A stretch of 64,000 bases of DNA. Origin: Bacteroidaceae bacterium. Lineage in GTDB: Bacteria; Bacteroidota; Bacteroidia; Bacteroidales; Bacteroidaceae. The stretch is from positions 186,001 through 250,000 of the forward strand of contig JAKSJD010000001.1 of the NCBI GenBank assembly GCA_024398435.1, in the 5' to 3' direction. Made by a program: the position numbers and the translations under genes. Shown piece after piece: positions 36,266 through 44,614 of this stretch; position 1 is the stretch's first letter, and every line of letters starts with the position of its first letter. The notes under the pieces were generated by a model. The model saw only the letters and a program-made list of their open reading frames with translations, did not search any database and was not told where the DNA came from.

Positions 36266-37432
36266 ATGAAACATTTACAATCTTTCATCCTCGCAGCAAG
36301 CTTCATCGCTTGTACGACCTGTTCGGCTCAAGGTCAGTTTGGCGGACAATCGCTTCCCGACTCAAAGCCCCTTTCTACCAATATCAACCAGAATGGTTAC
36401 CCTCGCCTACTTCCAGATAATTCTGTTGCTTTCCGTCTGAGAGCACCAGAGGCACAGAAGGTTCAAATCGACCTTTGCGGCAAGAAATATGATATGAAGC
36501 GCTCAGATGATGGTTGGTGGAGTGTCACCTCTCAACCTCAGGTTCCGGGTTTCCACTACTACAACCTCATCGTCGACGGAGTTTCCACTGCCGACCCAGC
36601 AAGCGAATCATTCTATGGTTGCAGCCGAATGTCGAGTGCCATCGAGATTCCGGAAGAAGGTTGCGAAGTGTTTGAACCTCAAGATGTTGCACACGGACAA
36701 GTGCGCGAACTGACTTATTTCTCAAAGTACACCAACTCATGGCGACCTGTGTTTGTCTACACTCCAGCAAGCTACGAAAAGGGAGATAAGGTTTATCCCG
36801 TTGTCTACATCCATCATGGCGGAGGCGAAGACCATCGGGGATGGGCCGAACAAGGCAGAACAGCCAATATCATGGACAACCTCATCGCTAGGGGCGAAGC
36901 CAAGGAAATGATTGTGGTTTGTGTCAATTCCAATGTTCCTCAAAAGGCAGGAAGCCGAGGCGGCTATAGTTGGGAAGGCATGCAAGCCTACAAGACCGAA
37001 CTCACAGAAAACATAATTCCGTTCATCGAAAAGACATTCCGCACCAAGACCGATGCCAAGAACCGTGCAATTTGCGGACTTTCTATGGGTGGCGGACAAT
37101 CATTCTATATCGGACTTCGAATGCCAGAACTCTTCTCTAATGTGGCTCTTTTCTCCACTGGTATCTTCGGAGGAATCTCGGGAGCATCGAATTTCGACCC
37201 AGAGAAGGAAATTCCGGGCATCTATTCCAATACTGCCAACTTCAACAAATGTCTCCAGACATTCTTCATCAGTTGCGGCGAGCAAGACCCTCGAATCAAC
37301 TATACCCGCACAATCGTTCAGCAAATGAAGGACAAAGGCGTGAAAGTGGAGTTCGATTCCTATCCAGGCGACCATGAATGGCAAGTGTGGCGCAAATCGT
37401 TTGCACACTACGCCAAGATGCTCTTCAAATAA
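36266..37432 (+). CDS. CE1-type esterase with N-terminal CBM48-like domain, secreted
   Basis: The start at 36266 is chosen because it gives a proper signal peptide (MKHLQSFILAASFIACTTCSA); the protein is 388 residues. Residues ~40-150 form an immunoglobulin-like CBM48/E-set domain (VAFRLRAPEAQKVQIDL, GFHYYNLIVDG). The alpha/beta-hydrolase domain has VVYIHHGGGEDHRGW, nucleophile Ser in CGLSMGGGQS and a final His in YPGDHEWQVWR. This layout matches feruloyl and xylan-linked esterases that release phenolic or acetyl esters from plant walls. It is followed by a DUF4421 gene after 18 bases. Confidence 0.9.
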   Translation: MKHLQSFILAASFIACTTCSAQGQFGGQSLPDSKPLSTNINQNGYPRLLPDNSVAFRLRAPEAQKVQIDLCGKKYDMKRSDDGWWSVTSQPQVPGFHYYNLIVDGVSTADPASESFYGCSRMSSAIEIPEEGCEVFEPQDVAHGQVRELTYFSKYTNSWRPVFVYTPASYEKGDKVYPVVYIHHGGGEDHRGWAEQGRTANIMDNLIARGEAKEMIVVCVNSNVPQKAGSRGGYSWEGMQAYKTELTENIIPFIEKTFRTKTDAKNRAICGLSMGGGQSFYIGLRMPELFSNVALFSTGIFGGISGASNFDPEKEIPGIYSNTANFNKCLQTFFISCGEQDPRINYTRTIVQQMKDKGVKVEFDSYPGDHEWQVWRKSFAHYAKMLFK

Positions 37433-37450
37433 ACCATCCAACCATTTCAG

Positions 37451-38662
37451 ATGTTTTTGGGCAAAATGAGCAAGAAGTGCACAATAAGAATCGTCGTTCT
37501 GTTCCTATTCATCATAGGAGCCAGTGATAGTTTTGCCCAAGTTATCGACTCTGCCGCTTGGCTCGTCCAAGAAAGAATAGAGGAAAGAGTGAAGCGGATT
37601 GAAAAGGGAGTCAACGAAGTGGAAGGAATCCTGAAGACTCCGAAATCCGAAATGCCCACCAAGAGCAAACTCGAAGTCCTATGGAACATGATGGATTCCG
37701 TGCTCCTCGAAAAGAAAGTAAATACCGACACCGCCTATGTTGCCCGCCCCGACGAAGCATGGACAGTGAAAGTAAGATATGACAGGAAATCCACGTTCTT
37801 CGTAAACAACGAGAAGTTTAACGGCGAAATGAACAAATACTTCTTCGAGAACGATGTCAACTCATCCATTTCAGCCAGCATCAACTATCGAGGGCTCTCG
37901 TTCGCAATGTCGCTCAATCCAAAGAAATTCCTGGGACTTACAAGCGACACGGAAATCAATTTCAACTACTATAACAACCGTTTCGGTTTCGACATCACCT
38001 ATTCCAATGTGAAGCGCTTCCACGGTTCGAGCGACTATTCCGACCTTTGGTTCCGAGGCGAGGAACTCGACTATTGGGGCAATTCCCGTTTGAAAAGCTA
38101 TTCAGCCAATGTCTATTATGTGTTCAGCGGCCGAAGGTTCTCCTATCCCGCAGCATTCTCCCATTCGTGGATTCAGAAGAAAAGTGCCGGAAGCCTCATT
38201 GCCGGAGCATCATTCTATTCAGGCAAACTCGACTTCGACCTAAATTCGCTCGATGCCGAACAGGCAAAAGACCTTATCTACATGTCGAGCCAAACCCGTA
38301 TGGCCTTCGTAGCCCTCAACCTCGGCTATGCCTACAATTATGTGCCCAACCCCCATTGGCTCATTCATGCCTCGTTCACCCCAGGCCTCATGTTATGGAA
38401 GAACTACGAGACAGATGTAGTAGACCTGAATGTGGACGAGCAAACGAATGAAGTCGGCTACACATTCCGCGAAACCCAAGGAATACCAAAACGATTCTTT
38501 GACTGCACCGGCATTGCCCGTCTGGGCCTCACCTATTCATGGGACAAATACTTTGCCGGAGTGACCGGAGTGGCCCAATTCGAGCATGTAGGCGACAGCA
38601 ACCAGTTCACCATCTTCGGTTGCCGATGGAAAGTCCGAGGATATGTAGGATTCCGACTGTAA
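37451..38662 (+). CDS. DUF4421 outer-membrane-like protein
   Basis: A 403-residue protein; the ATG at 37451 and one 15 bases later both precede the signal peptide (IRIVVLFLFIIGASDSFA). After a helical stretch (EERVKRIEKGVNEVEGIL), the body is beta-rich with many aromatic strands and ends RGYVGFRL, consistent with a membrane barrel. It belongs to DUF4421, a Bacteroidota family without known role. The signal-peptide junction region contains copy 3 of the dispersed two-hairpin motif (37542-37573), in sense. Confidence 0.82.
   Translation: MFLGKMSKKCTIRIVVLFLFIIGASDSFAQVIDSAAWLVQERIEERVKRIEKGVNEVEGILKTPKSEMPTKSKLEVLWNMMDSVLLEKKVNTDTAYVARPDEAWTVKVRYDRKSTFFVNNEKFNGEMNKYFFENDVNSSISASINYRGLSFAMSLNPKKFLGLTSDTEINFNYYNNRFGFDITYSNVKRFHGSSDYSDLWFRGEELDYWGNSRLKSYSANVYYVFSGRRFSYPAAFSHSWIQKKSAGSLIAGASFYSGKLDFDLNSLDAEQAKDLIYMSSQTRMAFVALNLGYAYNYVPNPHWLIHASFTPGLMLWKNYETDVVDLNVDEQTNEVGYTFRETQGIPKRFFDCTGIARLGLTYSWDKYFAGVTGVAQFEHVGDSNQFTIFGCRWKVRGYVGFRL
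37542..37573 (+). repeat. Dispersed two-hairpin motif, copy 3, inside the DUF4421 gene
   Basis: TTATCGACTCTGCCGCTTGG then CTCGTCCAAGAA. It is in the sense strand and codes for the start of the mature protein. Confidence 0.75.
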
Positions 38663-38706
38663 AGGAAGCCAGAAAGATAATCCAGCATTAATAAGGCACC
38701 AATAAT

Positions 38707-38744
38707 AAAACCCCGAAGAGCGATTACAAACTTTCGGGGTTTCG
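38707..38744. terminator. Intrinsic terminator after the DUF4421 gene
   Basis: AACCCCGAA and TTCGGGGTT form a stem with a ~15-base loop, flanked by A-rich and T-rich ends. It lies 45 bases after the DUF4421 stop. Confidence 0.8.
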
Positions 38745-38767
38745 ATTATTGGATGTGGGAAAGGTCT

Positions 38768-38842
38768 TTATTTGATAAACACTTTCTTGCCGTTCTTGAT
38801 TACAATGCCACGTGTTGATGGATTGACTTTCATGACTTTCAT
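38768..38842 (-). pseudogene. Orphan T9SS sorting-tail remnant (24 codons)
   Basis: A 24-codon open frame begins MKVMKVNPSTRGIVIKNGKK and ends VFIK. The RGIVIKNGKKVFIK part is the same kind of tail that closes the large secreted proteins in this window (KGINIVNGRKILVK, KGIVIKNGKKQLNK). No cargo domain precedes it: a terminator and the island operon lie directly upstream. It is best read as the 3' end of a secreted-protein gene whose body has been lost. It may not be translated. Confidence 0.6.
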
Positions 38843-38845
38843 CTA

Positions 38846-38878
38846 TAAAAAATATGGCGAACTTCACAGCCCGCCATA
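38846..38878 (-). terminator. Intrinsic terminator of the DUF5675-to-DUF3987 operon
   Basis: On the minus strand TATGGCG and CGCCATA form a perfect 7-bp stem with a 12-base loop, followed by TTTTTT. It lies ~115 bases after the DUF5675 stop and marks the left end of island transcription. Confidence 0.82.
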
Positions 38879-38994
38879 CCCGAATGAAACTTATTTTGTA
38901 TTTACAAAACCATGAAAGAACACATTTTCTAATTCAATCTATACTAGTTTAACAAATTAATTCTTTTCGATTCGATTTTATGTGAGAATGTTCC

Positions 38995-39456
38995 TCAGAC
39001 GGTAGTCGCATCGACCAGATGCGAGTCGTCGACCGTGAGCCAGACATCATCGCCACGCTTCCATATTGGTTTCAGCGTTGACATGAGGTCGTTGAGAGCA
39101 AGGCTGCTCAGACCTATGTAAGGATGACCTTGGCTTACATCCAAATTCCTTCCTACTAGGATGCACCCTCTTGTATCGCATACATAGTTGCCCTTATGTA
39201 TTTCGATACAATCGAATCCTGGCACTTCCATGAGTAACGGAACTTGTTGACCAAAACAAGGACTATTGTATGGCGTGAGCAGATATGTGCCGTGAGGTAT
39301 GGCTGACTCACCTTTGATTTTCTTCTCGCCCTTATCGTAGTCGCGATGTTGTGGTTCGAGAGTGAATAACTTTTTCTTGTCGAACGTGAGGACTCCGATA
39401 GTCGAGTCCTCGAATTTGAGGACTCGATTTAATGTGATGTCTATTCTATTCCCCAT
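38995..39456 (-). CDS. DUF5675 family protein
   Basis: The start at 39456 (MGNRIDITLNRV) is preferred; an ATG 24 bases upstream is also in frame and would overlap the preceding gene more. The ~153-residue protein shows ESAIPHGTYLLTPYNSP, IEIHKGNYVCDTRGCILVG and a final LKPIWKRGDD, the DUF5675 pattern. Members occur in phages and Bacteroidota islands. A role in peptidoglycan handling has been suggested from context elsewhere but is not established. Last gene of a minus-strand operon with overlapping members. Confidence 0.8.
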   Translation of the reverse strand: MGNRIDITLNRVLKFEDSTIGVLTFDKKKLFTLEPQHRDYDKGEKKIKGESAIPHGTYLLTPYNSPCFGQQVPLLMEVPGFDCIEIHKGNYVCDTRGCILVGRNLDVSQGHPYIGLSSLALNDLMSTLKPIWKRGDDVWLTVDDSHLVDATTV

Positions 39457-39722
39457 AGCACTACCTTTTGTTTGAACCATACGGTGTTATCCTTGGTCGA
39501 TGTCACTTGGTCGACGATGAAGTTAAGTTTAGCCTTAATCTTGTCGCCTACCTTGATGCCCAAATCCTTGGCTGTCCTACCGAACATATCGGCATGGAAT
39601 TCATCGGGATAAGGGGCATCCGTTACAAGTCTTACTTCTTGGCGATGCTTAACCTCGCCTGTCATTTTGGATGTGTACTCTACTTCAACACCCAATTCTT
39701 TTACGATTACTTCAATTACCAT
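39441..39722 (-). CDS. Small OB-fold-like protein (DUF3127-like), unassigned
   Basis: A 93-residue protein with alternating beta strands (EVEYTSKMTGEVKHRQEVRL, KVGDKIKAKLNFIVDQV) and a final KVVLWGIE. The pattern of a core barrel with LGIKVGDKI resembles DUF3127-type single-stranded-DNA-binding OB folds of Bacteroidota; this is a weak, unverified likeness. It overlaps DUF5675 by ~16 bases and the next upstream gene by 11 bases, so it is part of the DUF3987 operon, where a DNA-binding role would fit. Confidence 0.6.
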   Translation of the reverse strand: MVIEVIVKELGVEVEYTSKMTGEVKHRQEVRLVTDAPYPDEFHADMFGRTAKDLGIKVGDKIKAKLNFIVDQVTSTKDNTVWFKQKVVLWGIE

Positions 39723-39933
39723 CTTCCTTTACTTCAAAAATGTTTTCTACCTGCACCCTCATTCTCCCCCGAATAACTTCGATTCGAATATCGAGTGCGA
39801 ACATATCCTTGTCGTTATTTTCTTGAACCCAATCGAATATGAGGTCATGCATCTTGTCCTCTAGGTCGTCGAGTTCATCGGCAGTGAAAGGTGTAAACCT
39901 TCCACTACCTTGATAAACTTCATACTTCATCAT
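39712..39933 (-). CDS. Hypothetical protein in the DUF3987 operon
   Basis: A 73-residue acidic protein (FTADELDDLEDKMHDLIFDW, NNDKDMFALDIRIEVI) with no recognised family and no signal or membrane segment. Its start overlaps the stop of the VirE_N-DUF3987 gene by four bases and its stop overlaps the next gene by 11, which supports real, coupled translation. Confidence 0.65.
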   Translation of the reverse strand: MMKYEVYQGSGRFTPFTADELDDLEDKMHDLIFDWVQENNDKDMFALDIRIEVIRGRMRVQVENIFEVKEDGN

Positions 39934-42281
39934 ATCTTCTTGTATTTTCCGTGAGCAATCCTTTCAACAATACCCCTTTTACACCAAATGTGACAAACAT
40001 TTCTTGAACTCGCTTTTGATTCAAGCTCTTCGATGGCATAATCAACCTCTTCAGTCGTGAATGTATCTTCCAACTTCATGAAGATTTCACGATAAGGCAC
40101 AATGTTCGACACTTGGTCGATGGAGTATCGCTGACAGAGTTTCCAGAGCATATACTCTGCCACCCATTCAGCAAACGCTTCCACCTTGACCTTCGTTGTC
40201 TTGTCTTGCTTGCCCCACAGATACCATGCAATCATAGCTGCACGGAATCCTACGACGGCAGCACGACGGAGGAAGATGTTGATTTCGTTGTTCTTGTACT
40301 GACGGGCAATGTCAGACTTCTCCTTACACCAATTCTTCGCCCACTTGTTCATAAAGTCGAAATCGGTAAGCCATGTTTCATCAGTACGAACTTCATCGCC
40401 ATCCATCGTCACATTGTTGAGTCGGGCAATAGCCTTGTTGACAATAAGGCGATTTCTGGCTGTCATTATCTTGTTCTCTGGCATGAGAGCACCGATTTCT
40501 TGTTCGATGTTGCAGAAGATTACACGGGTAACCGTTCCATCCTCTGAATCGTTGTAGAACTGGCGATATACCTTTGGAGTGCCACAATGCAGAGTGTTGT
40601 AGAAGATACGCACAACCACGTTGGTCGATTGGTCGCTCTTGTAGTCCTGTCCGAACTTGGCATTGTCGAATGCGTTCCGCATCATCGCACGAAGGTCGCC
40701 GAATGAGCCACGCTTCATGGCATCCATCACGACCTTCATTTCATCGGTAAACGAGAATACGTGAACGCCATCGGCATCCTTGATTCGCTGAAGGAGCATA
40801 CTGACGGAAGTCGTTGGTGGTGTGAGTCGAATAAGGAAGTGCTCCGATTCGGGTTGCTTCTTGTCGTTCTTCGCACGACGTAACTTGTCACGATATTCCA
40901 TTTCTCGCTCACGATTCATGTTGTCGAGTGCTTCGACACCAGCCATCACTTCATCGTAGATGTCACGAACAAACGACTTACCCGTTCCTGCTGGTGCTTC
41001 AATCTCCACTTGAAACGATGGTGTCTGCGTTCGACCGTCACGATATTTCGCACGGAGCTTTGAGCCGATTGTGCCGAGCATAGGGAGCAGAGCCATCACG
41101 CCAGCAGTCTGGAACTCTGGTGCGAGGATGTCGGCATACTGACGGAAGATTGGTGGTAGCAGAGAATGGTCGATGCACTCCTCAGAGTTGAGCAGATGCT
41201 TCAACGCTTTTGCAGGCTTGTAGTTTTCCTCTTCCTCTGCCTTCTGCTCTCGCAACATCTTGCCGACAACTCGACGGACTGAGATTGGAACATTTTGAGC
41301 TCTCTTCTCATGAAGAGCCGACTTCACGATGCTCTGCATCTCTCCACGTGGCAAACCGTAATCGGGGAGAATGGAAAGAAGAACACTTCCCTTGAAGTTG
41401 CAGATGTAGCGAAGAGCACAAGCACAATGGAATAACTGGCTGTTTCGGTCGCCCTCAACTGGTTCGCCTCCATTCTCCTGTAGCCATCGTTTCGCTATAT
41501 CTTCAAGATGGAGTCCTTTGTATAGATTCCCAGCTCCACTGAAATCACAATCGGTATCGCCACTATCAGCAGAAGCATTTGTGACGGTCTTGCCTTTCGC
41601 TTTGCTGTCCGTTCTGCCCACTGATACGCTCGAATCGTCACTGCGTTCAGGATCAGGCACTCTATCAGTGCCGAGAGCACCACTTGTATCAGCGTTGTCG
41701 TTGCAAACAACATAATCCGGATTATCGATATAATAAATCTCAGAATTCTTGTTATTGTCTTCATCTTGCTTGAAAATTGCGTTGTCAATGTAATAAATGT
41801 ATTCGAATGGAACGAGGAACGACATTCGGGCGAAGTCCTTGCAGACATCGTCGTAGTTCTCGATTCCGAGAGTGTCAGCCAACCACTTCTGGTTGGTGGC
41901 GATTGTAGGGCATAGAGGGTTCACGCGGGCCACGATTCGGAGTCCTTGGCATGATGGGGTTTTATGCACTACGACGATGCCGAGTTCGTCCTTCGACTTG
42001 CCATCGAAAAGGCGGTTCATGTAGTTGTAGACATCCCCGTCGATATGGTCGATGTCGAGCATGAAGAGGCCTGAAGAGTGGGCAAGAGAGTTCTTTCGCT
42101 TTCCCTCGTCAAACCATGCTTGCCAAGTGATGGCAGGGAGTCGGCGCTTCGCATCGAGGTTTCCCTCGGCCACCTCCCGAGCGACGGCTTTGATTTCGTC
42201 GCTCTGGGTGATTGAGAGGAAGAGGTCTTGGGTGCATCGTTCGCCCTTTCCGCCTATAGTTCTGAATAAATCAAAATGCAT
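39930..42281 (-). CDS. VirE_N (BT4734-like) plus DUF3987 primase/ATPase-type protein
   Basis: A 783-residue two-part protein. Residues ~1-165 match the BT4734-like/VirE N-terminal domain, with FMLDIDHIDG at 73-82, a DxD-type acidic motif reminiscent of archaeo-eukaryotic primases. A variable Asp/Ser-rich linker follows (residues ~170-250). From ~360 the DUF3987 ATPase domain has Walker A EAPAGTGKSF at 428-437 and Walker B-like VHVFSFTDEM. Family knowledge: this pairing is typical of Bacteroidota islands and satellites and resembles primase-helicase replication proteins. Whether it replicates DNA or acts in defence is unknown. It is the core of the minus-strand island operon, 5 bases after a hypothetical gene. 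Confidence 0.88.
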   Translation of the reverse strand: MHFDLFRTIGGKGERCTQDLFLSITQSDEIKAVAREVAEGNLDAKRRLPAITWQAWFDEGKRKNSLAHSSGLFMLDIDHIDGDVYNYMNRLFDGKSKDELGIVVVHKTPSCQGLRIVARVNPLCPTIATNQKWLADTLGIENYDDVCKDFARMSFLVPFEYIYYIDNAIFKQDEDNNKNSEIYYIDNPDYVVCNDNADTSGALGTDRVPDPERSDDSSVSVGRTDSKAKGKTVTNASADSGDTDCDFSGAGNLYKGLHLEDIAKRWLQENGGEPVEGDRNSQLFHCACALRYICNFKGSVLLSILPDYGLPRGEMQSIVKSALHEKRAQNVPISVRRVVGKMLREQKAEEEENYKPAKALKHLLNSEECIDHSLLPPIFRQYADILAPEFQTAGVMALLPMLGTIGSKLRAKYRDGRTQTPSFQVEIEAPAGTGKSFVRDIYDEVMAGVEALDNMNREREMEYRDKLRRAKNDKKQPESEHFLIRLTPPTTSVSMLLQRIKDADGVHVFSFTDEMKVVMDAMKRGSFGDLRAMMRNAFDNAKFGQDYKSDQSTNVVVRIFYNTLHCGTPKVYRQFYNDSEDGTVTRVIFCNIEQEIGALMPENKIMTARNRLIVNKAIARLNNVTMDGDEVRTDETWLTDFDFMNKWAKNWCKEKSDIARQYKNNEINIFLRRAAVVGFRAAMIAWYLWGKQDKTTKVKVEAFAEWVAEYMLWKLCQRYSIDQVSNIVPYREIFMKLEDTFTTEEVDYAIEELESKASSRNVCHIWCKRGIVERIAHGKYKKI

Positions 42282-42286
42282 AATTC

Positions 42287-42592
42287 TTAATTGTTTTTTT
42301 CAAGTTTGCTCAACAAATTGTGCAGGAACTCCTCCATCTTCTTCACTGAATAGAGTTCGTTCTCCGTTACATTGAGTTGGAGGCGATAGAAGCCGAAATT
42401 CTCAATATACCAGATCTTTCCAGCACATGTCTCAGCCTTCACTGGGTTGTAGTGCTTCTCCTTCTTTTTATTTTGCTTGAAGTTGATGCGCTTGCCCGAC
42501 TTCTTGAATTTGCCGGCGTACTCGATTCCGTCTCTCAAGTCTTCGTGTGTCTTTACGCACACGTTCATTTCTTTTAAATTATTTGTTTTCAT
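42287..42592 (-). CDS. Hypothetical basic protein upstream of the DUF3987 gene
   Basis: The start at 42592 (MKTNNLKEMNVCVKTH) is taken over an upstream ATG whose translation reads through a promoter-like region. The 101-residue protein is Lys-rich (KKSGKRINFKQNKKKEKHYN) with IWYIENFGFYRLQL in the middle and a helical end. No family recognised. The nearest feature downstream is the DUF3987 gene, 5 bases away, so it is the first gene of that operon. Confidence 0.62.
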   Translation of the reverse strand: MKTNNLKEMNVCVKTHEDLRDGIEYAGKFKKSGKRINFKQNKKKEKHYNPVKAETCAGKIWYIENFGFYRLQLNVTENELYSVKKMEEFLHNLLSKLEKNN

Positions 42593-42642
42593 TTTCTTAA
42601 TTTGATTGTTAAACTTATGGCTCTTGTCGACTAAAACCGCTG

Positions 42643-42650
42643 CAAAGATA
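42643..42650 (-). promoter_or_regulatory. Possible -7 box (TATCTTTG) for the DUF3987 operon
   Basis: On the minus strand TATCTTTG lies 51 bases before the first start codon of the operon. No good TTTG is seen upstream; a T-run from the preceding terminator occupies the spacer. Confidence 0.42.
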
Positions 42651-42657
42651 TACACAT

Positions 42658-42689
42658 AAAAAAAAACTGACAAGAAAAAATCCTGTCAG
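42658..42689 (-). terminator. Intrinsic terminator after the hypothetical gene at 42754
   Basis: On the minus strand CTGACA and TGTCAG form a 6-bp stem with an 11-base loop, followed by nine T. It separates the DUF262 side from the DUF3987 operon. Confidence 0.75.
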
Positions 42690-42708
42690 CTAAAAGTTGT
42701 CATAAATG

Positions 42709-42756
42709 TTGGTGCGTTTATTGGTGCGTCTATTGGTGCGTTTATTGGTGCGTTTA
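42709..42756. repeat. Four tandem copies of TTGGTGCGTTTA
   Basis: Units at 42709, 42721, 42733 and 42745, period 12, one base change in the second. The last unit contains the stop codon of the minus-strand gene ending at 42754. Confidence 0.92.
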
Positions 42757-43224
42757 CAAATTTCCGAGCAAATCGAATGTTATTTTGGCAAGTTCCTTAT
42801 ACGAATTGAATTCGGCTGTTCGCTTTATCGGAGCATTGTTGATATCCCATTCTTCAATAGGCTTCGCAAACGAAAGACAATTCATGGCACATAGTTCCAT
42901 AGGATTGATTTTTTGGGGCAGTCCGTCCGTGTAGGCTTCTTCTATCATTTTCTTAAAGCCTGTAAAATCTTTTGTGTGGATTATTCCTCTTTCTTCAAAA
43001 GCCTTGTAAACAGCAAACCACATTCTGATTGATTTGACATGTGGCAAGATATCCCCTATCAAGTCTTTCATCGTCATAGTTGTGTGTTCTGGTGTTGAAG
43101 ATTCTTCTTCACTCACGTTGTGTGTTCCCTGATTTACGGTACCGTAATACTTGTTTTCCACTGTAGCACCTTTCTCCACATAGTTGTGGATGGTGACATT
43201 ACCCTTTAATACATTGATGCCCAT
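42754..43224 (-). CDS. Hypothetical protein of the island
   Basis: The start at 43224 (MGINVLKGNVTIHNYVEKGA) is preferred to an upstream ATG that would read through the structured leader. The 156-residue protein has a beta-rich N-terminal part and a helical C-terminal part (MKDLIGDILPHVKSIRMWFA, IKRTAEFNSYKELAKITF). No family is recognised with confidence; similar two-part small proteins are seen in Bacteroidota mobile regions. It lies between the DUF262-HNH gene and the DUF3987 operon, with its own terminator. Confidence 0.62.
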   Translation of the reverse strand: MGINVLKGNVTIHNYVEKGATVENKYYGTVNQGTHNVSEEESSTPEHTTMTMKDLIGDILPHVKSIRMWFAVYKAFEERGIIHTKDFTGFKKMIEEAYTDGLPQKINPMELCAMNCLSFAKPIEEWDINNAPIKRTAEFNSYKELAKITFDLLGNL

Positions 43225-43248
43225 GATATATTTTCGTTTTATTAAAAG

Positions 43249-43340
43249 GCGTGGACACCCGTGCAACCCACAGACTCTTGTCTGGACTCAATTATCAAGT
43301 GGATACGCAATAGACATCCACGCTGTAGAAAATTCTACTG
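43249..43340 (-). other. Structured intergenic element between DUF262-HNH and the next gene
   Basis: GCGTGGA (43249-43255) and TCCACGC (43317-43323) can pair and enclose a hairpin CAGAC-TCTT-GTCTG. A second hairpin GTAGAA-AA-TTCTAC lies at 43325-43338. It is either the 5' leader of the gene at 42754-43224 or the 3' end of the DUF262 transcript. Confidence 0.45.
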
Positions 43341-43435
43341 CGAGGACTTCTATGCATCTTCATTGTTGATAATACTTATGATTGTCCAGATCTGAGTCTC
43401 AACGAGAGATGACTTACTTTCAGTCTTCTTATATT

Positions 43436-44614
43436 TTATTTCTCAAACAGATTGCCTATCTGTGCATCGCCGAAGACATTCATATCTCCGTTGATGATGG
43501 TAAGCGTTCCGTCGCTCTTCTTTCGGTTGCAGTCGGCACACAGCATCATACCATTCGAGAGTTCGGTCTTTCCGCCCTGACTCCATGGCTTGCGGTGGTC
43601 GGCTTCCATTTCCCCAATTTCGAAATGCTCTCCACAACCAGGACAAATGCCTCCTTGCTCTTCATACATCTGCTCTTTCTGGCTTTGAGTGAAAGCACGG
43701 ATATTCAGATGCTTTTCGTCTTTGTCGAGAACATACTGCACGATGCCCGACTTGTTTGTCACATCGTCGTCTTTCAAGAGGCTTGCCACCTTCTTCTCCA
43801 CTTCGTCGCTGTCGTAGAAATTGTTGTGATAGTTGTTGTAGAACTCGCCCCATGGCTGGCCTTTCAGTATGTTGCGAGGATTGGCAAAAATCTTTCTCGC
43901 CCAGTTGATGATATCTTGGAAATACTGCCATTCGCGGTTGGCATTCTTGTCGAGCTGATGGTTGGCCATATACTGGCGAATCCTATCATCTGCCACCCCC
44001 GTTATGCCTTCGGCTTCTGCCGACCATAGCAATACCTTTTCCAACAATGCCTGTCGGTTGGGGTCGCCACTTACATAGCCGTCGTTCAGCTTCGATGCCA
44101 CACAGTTCTTCTTCGAGAACTTTCGCTTGGCATCTGTCAGCCATTCGCCTGTATATACAGCGTTTCGGAGTTCTTGGTTGGTCAGAACCTCGGTTGCTAT
44201 ATTGATTGTTTCAAACCAGTCGAGAATTTCCTTGTCTGTTCCCTCGCAGAAATAAACCTGCAGTTTATAGTCGAGGAATTTCTCTTGCTCAGATTCGGGA
44301 AGAGTCTGGAAATACTCTGCCTTGATACTGAATTTCTTGCCTACATATTCGCAGATGGAGATAGTTCGCTGCTGACCGTCGAGCATCTCGAATGTGCCAT
44401 CGGGCTTCTTTGCCCAATACATCACATTGATTGGGAAACCTTTCTTTACACTCTTGATAACAGCATTTCGCTTATCGTCTTTATAGACGAAATTGCGCTG
44501 GTACTTTGGTCTTACATTCAGCAATCCGTGATAAGCCACAACGCCTTCATCGTCCATATCGTTGTAGCCATCTGTCAAATCACGAATTGATATTTGCTGT
44601 AAACTGATTTCCAT
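43436..44614 (-). CDS. DUF262 and HNH endonuclease domain protein
   Basis: A 392-residue protein. The N-terminal DUF262 (ParB/GmrS-like) domain has YQRNFVY and MLDGQQRTISI (LDGQQR at 78-83). A helical middle follows. The C-terminal HNH nuclease has zinc-binding CPGCG and CADCN around the EADHRKPWSQGG motif. DUF262-HNH proteins relate to GmrSD-type modification-dependent restriction systems that cleave phage DNA after sensing a nucleotide or base change. It overlaps the upstream methylase by one base, so the two are made together and probably form a restriction-modification or defence unit. Confidence 0.9.
   Translation of the reverse strand: MEISLQQISIRDLTDGYNDMDDEGVVAYHGLLNVRPKYQRNFVYKDDKRNAVIKSVKKGFPINVMYWAKKPDGTFEMLDGQQRTISICEYVGKKFSIKAEYFQTLPESEQEKFLDYKLQVYFCEGTDKEILDWFETINIATEVLTNQELRNAVYTGEWLTDAKRKFSKKNCVASKLNDGYVSGDPNRQALLEKVLLWSAEAEGITGVADDRIRQYMANHQLDKNANREWQYFQDIINWARKIFANPRNILKGQPWGEFYNNYHNNFYDSDEVEKKVASLLKDDDVTNKSGIVQYVLDKDEKHLNIRAFTQSQKEQMYEEQGGICPGCGEHFEIGEMEADHRKPWSQGGKTELSNGMMLCADCNRKKSDGTLTIINGDMNVFGDAQIGNLFEK

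Noticed and set aside
43249..43323. A 75-base segment with a 7-bp closing stem taken as a tRNA
   Set aside because: Length and closing stem fit, but no D arm, TTCGA-type T loop or plausible anticodon arm exists on either strand.
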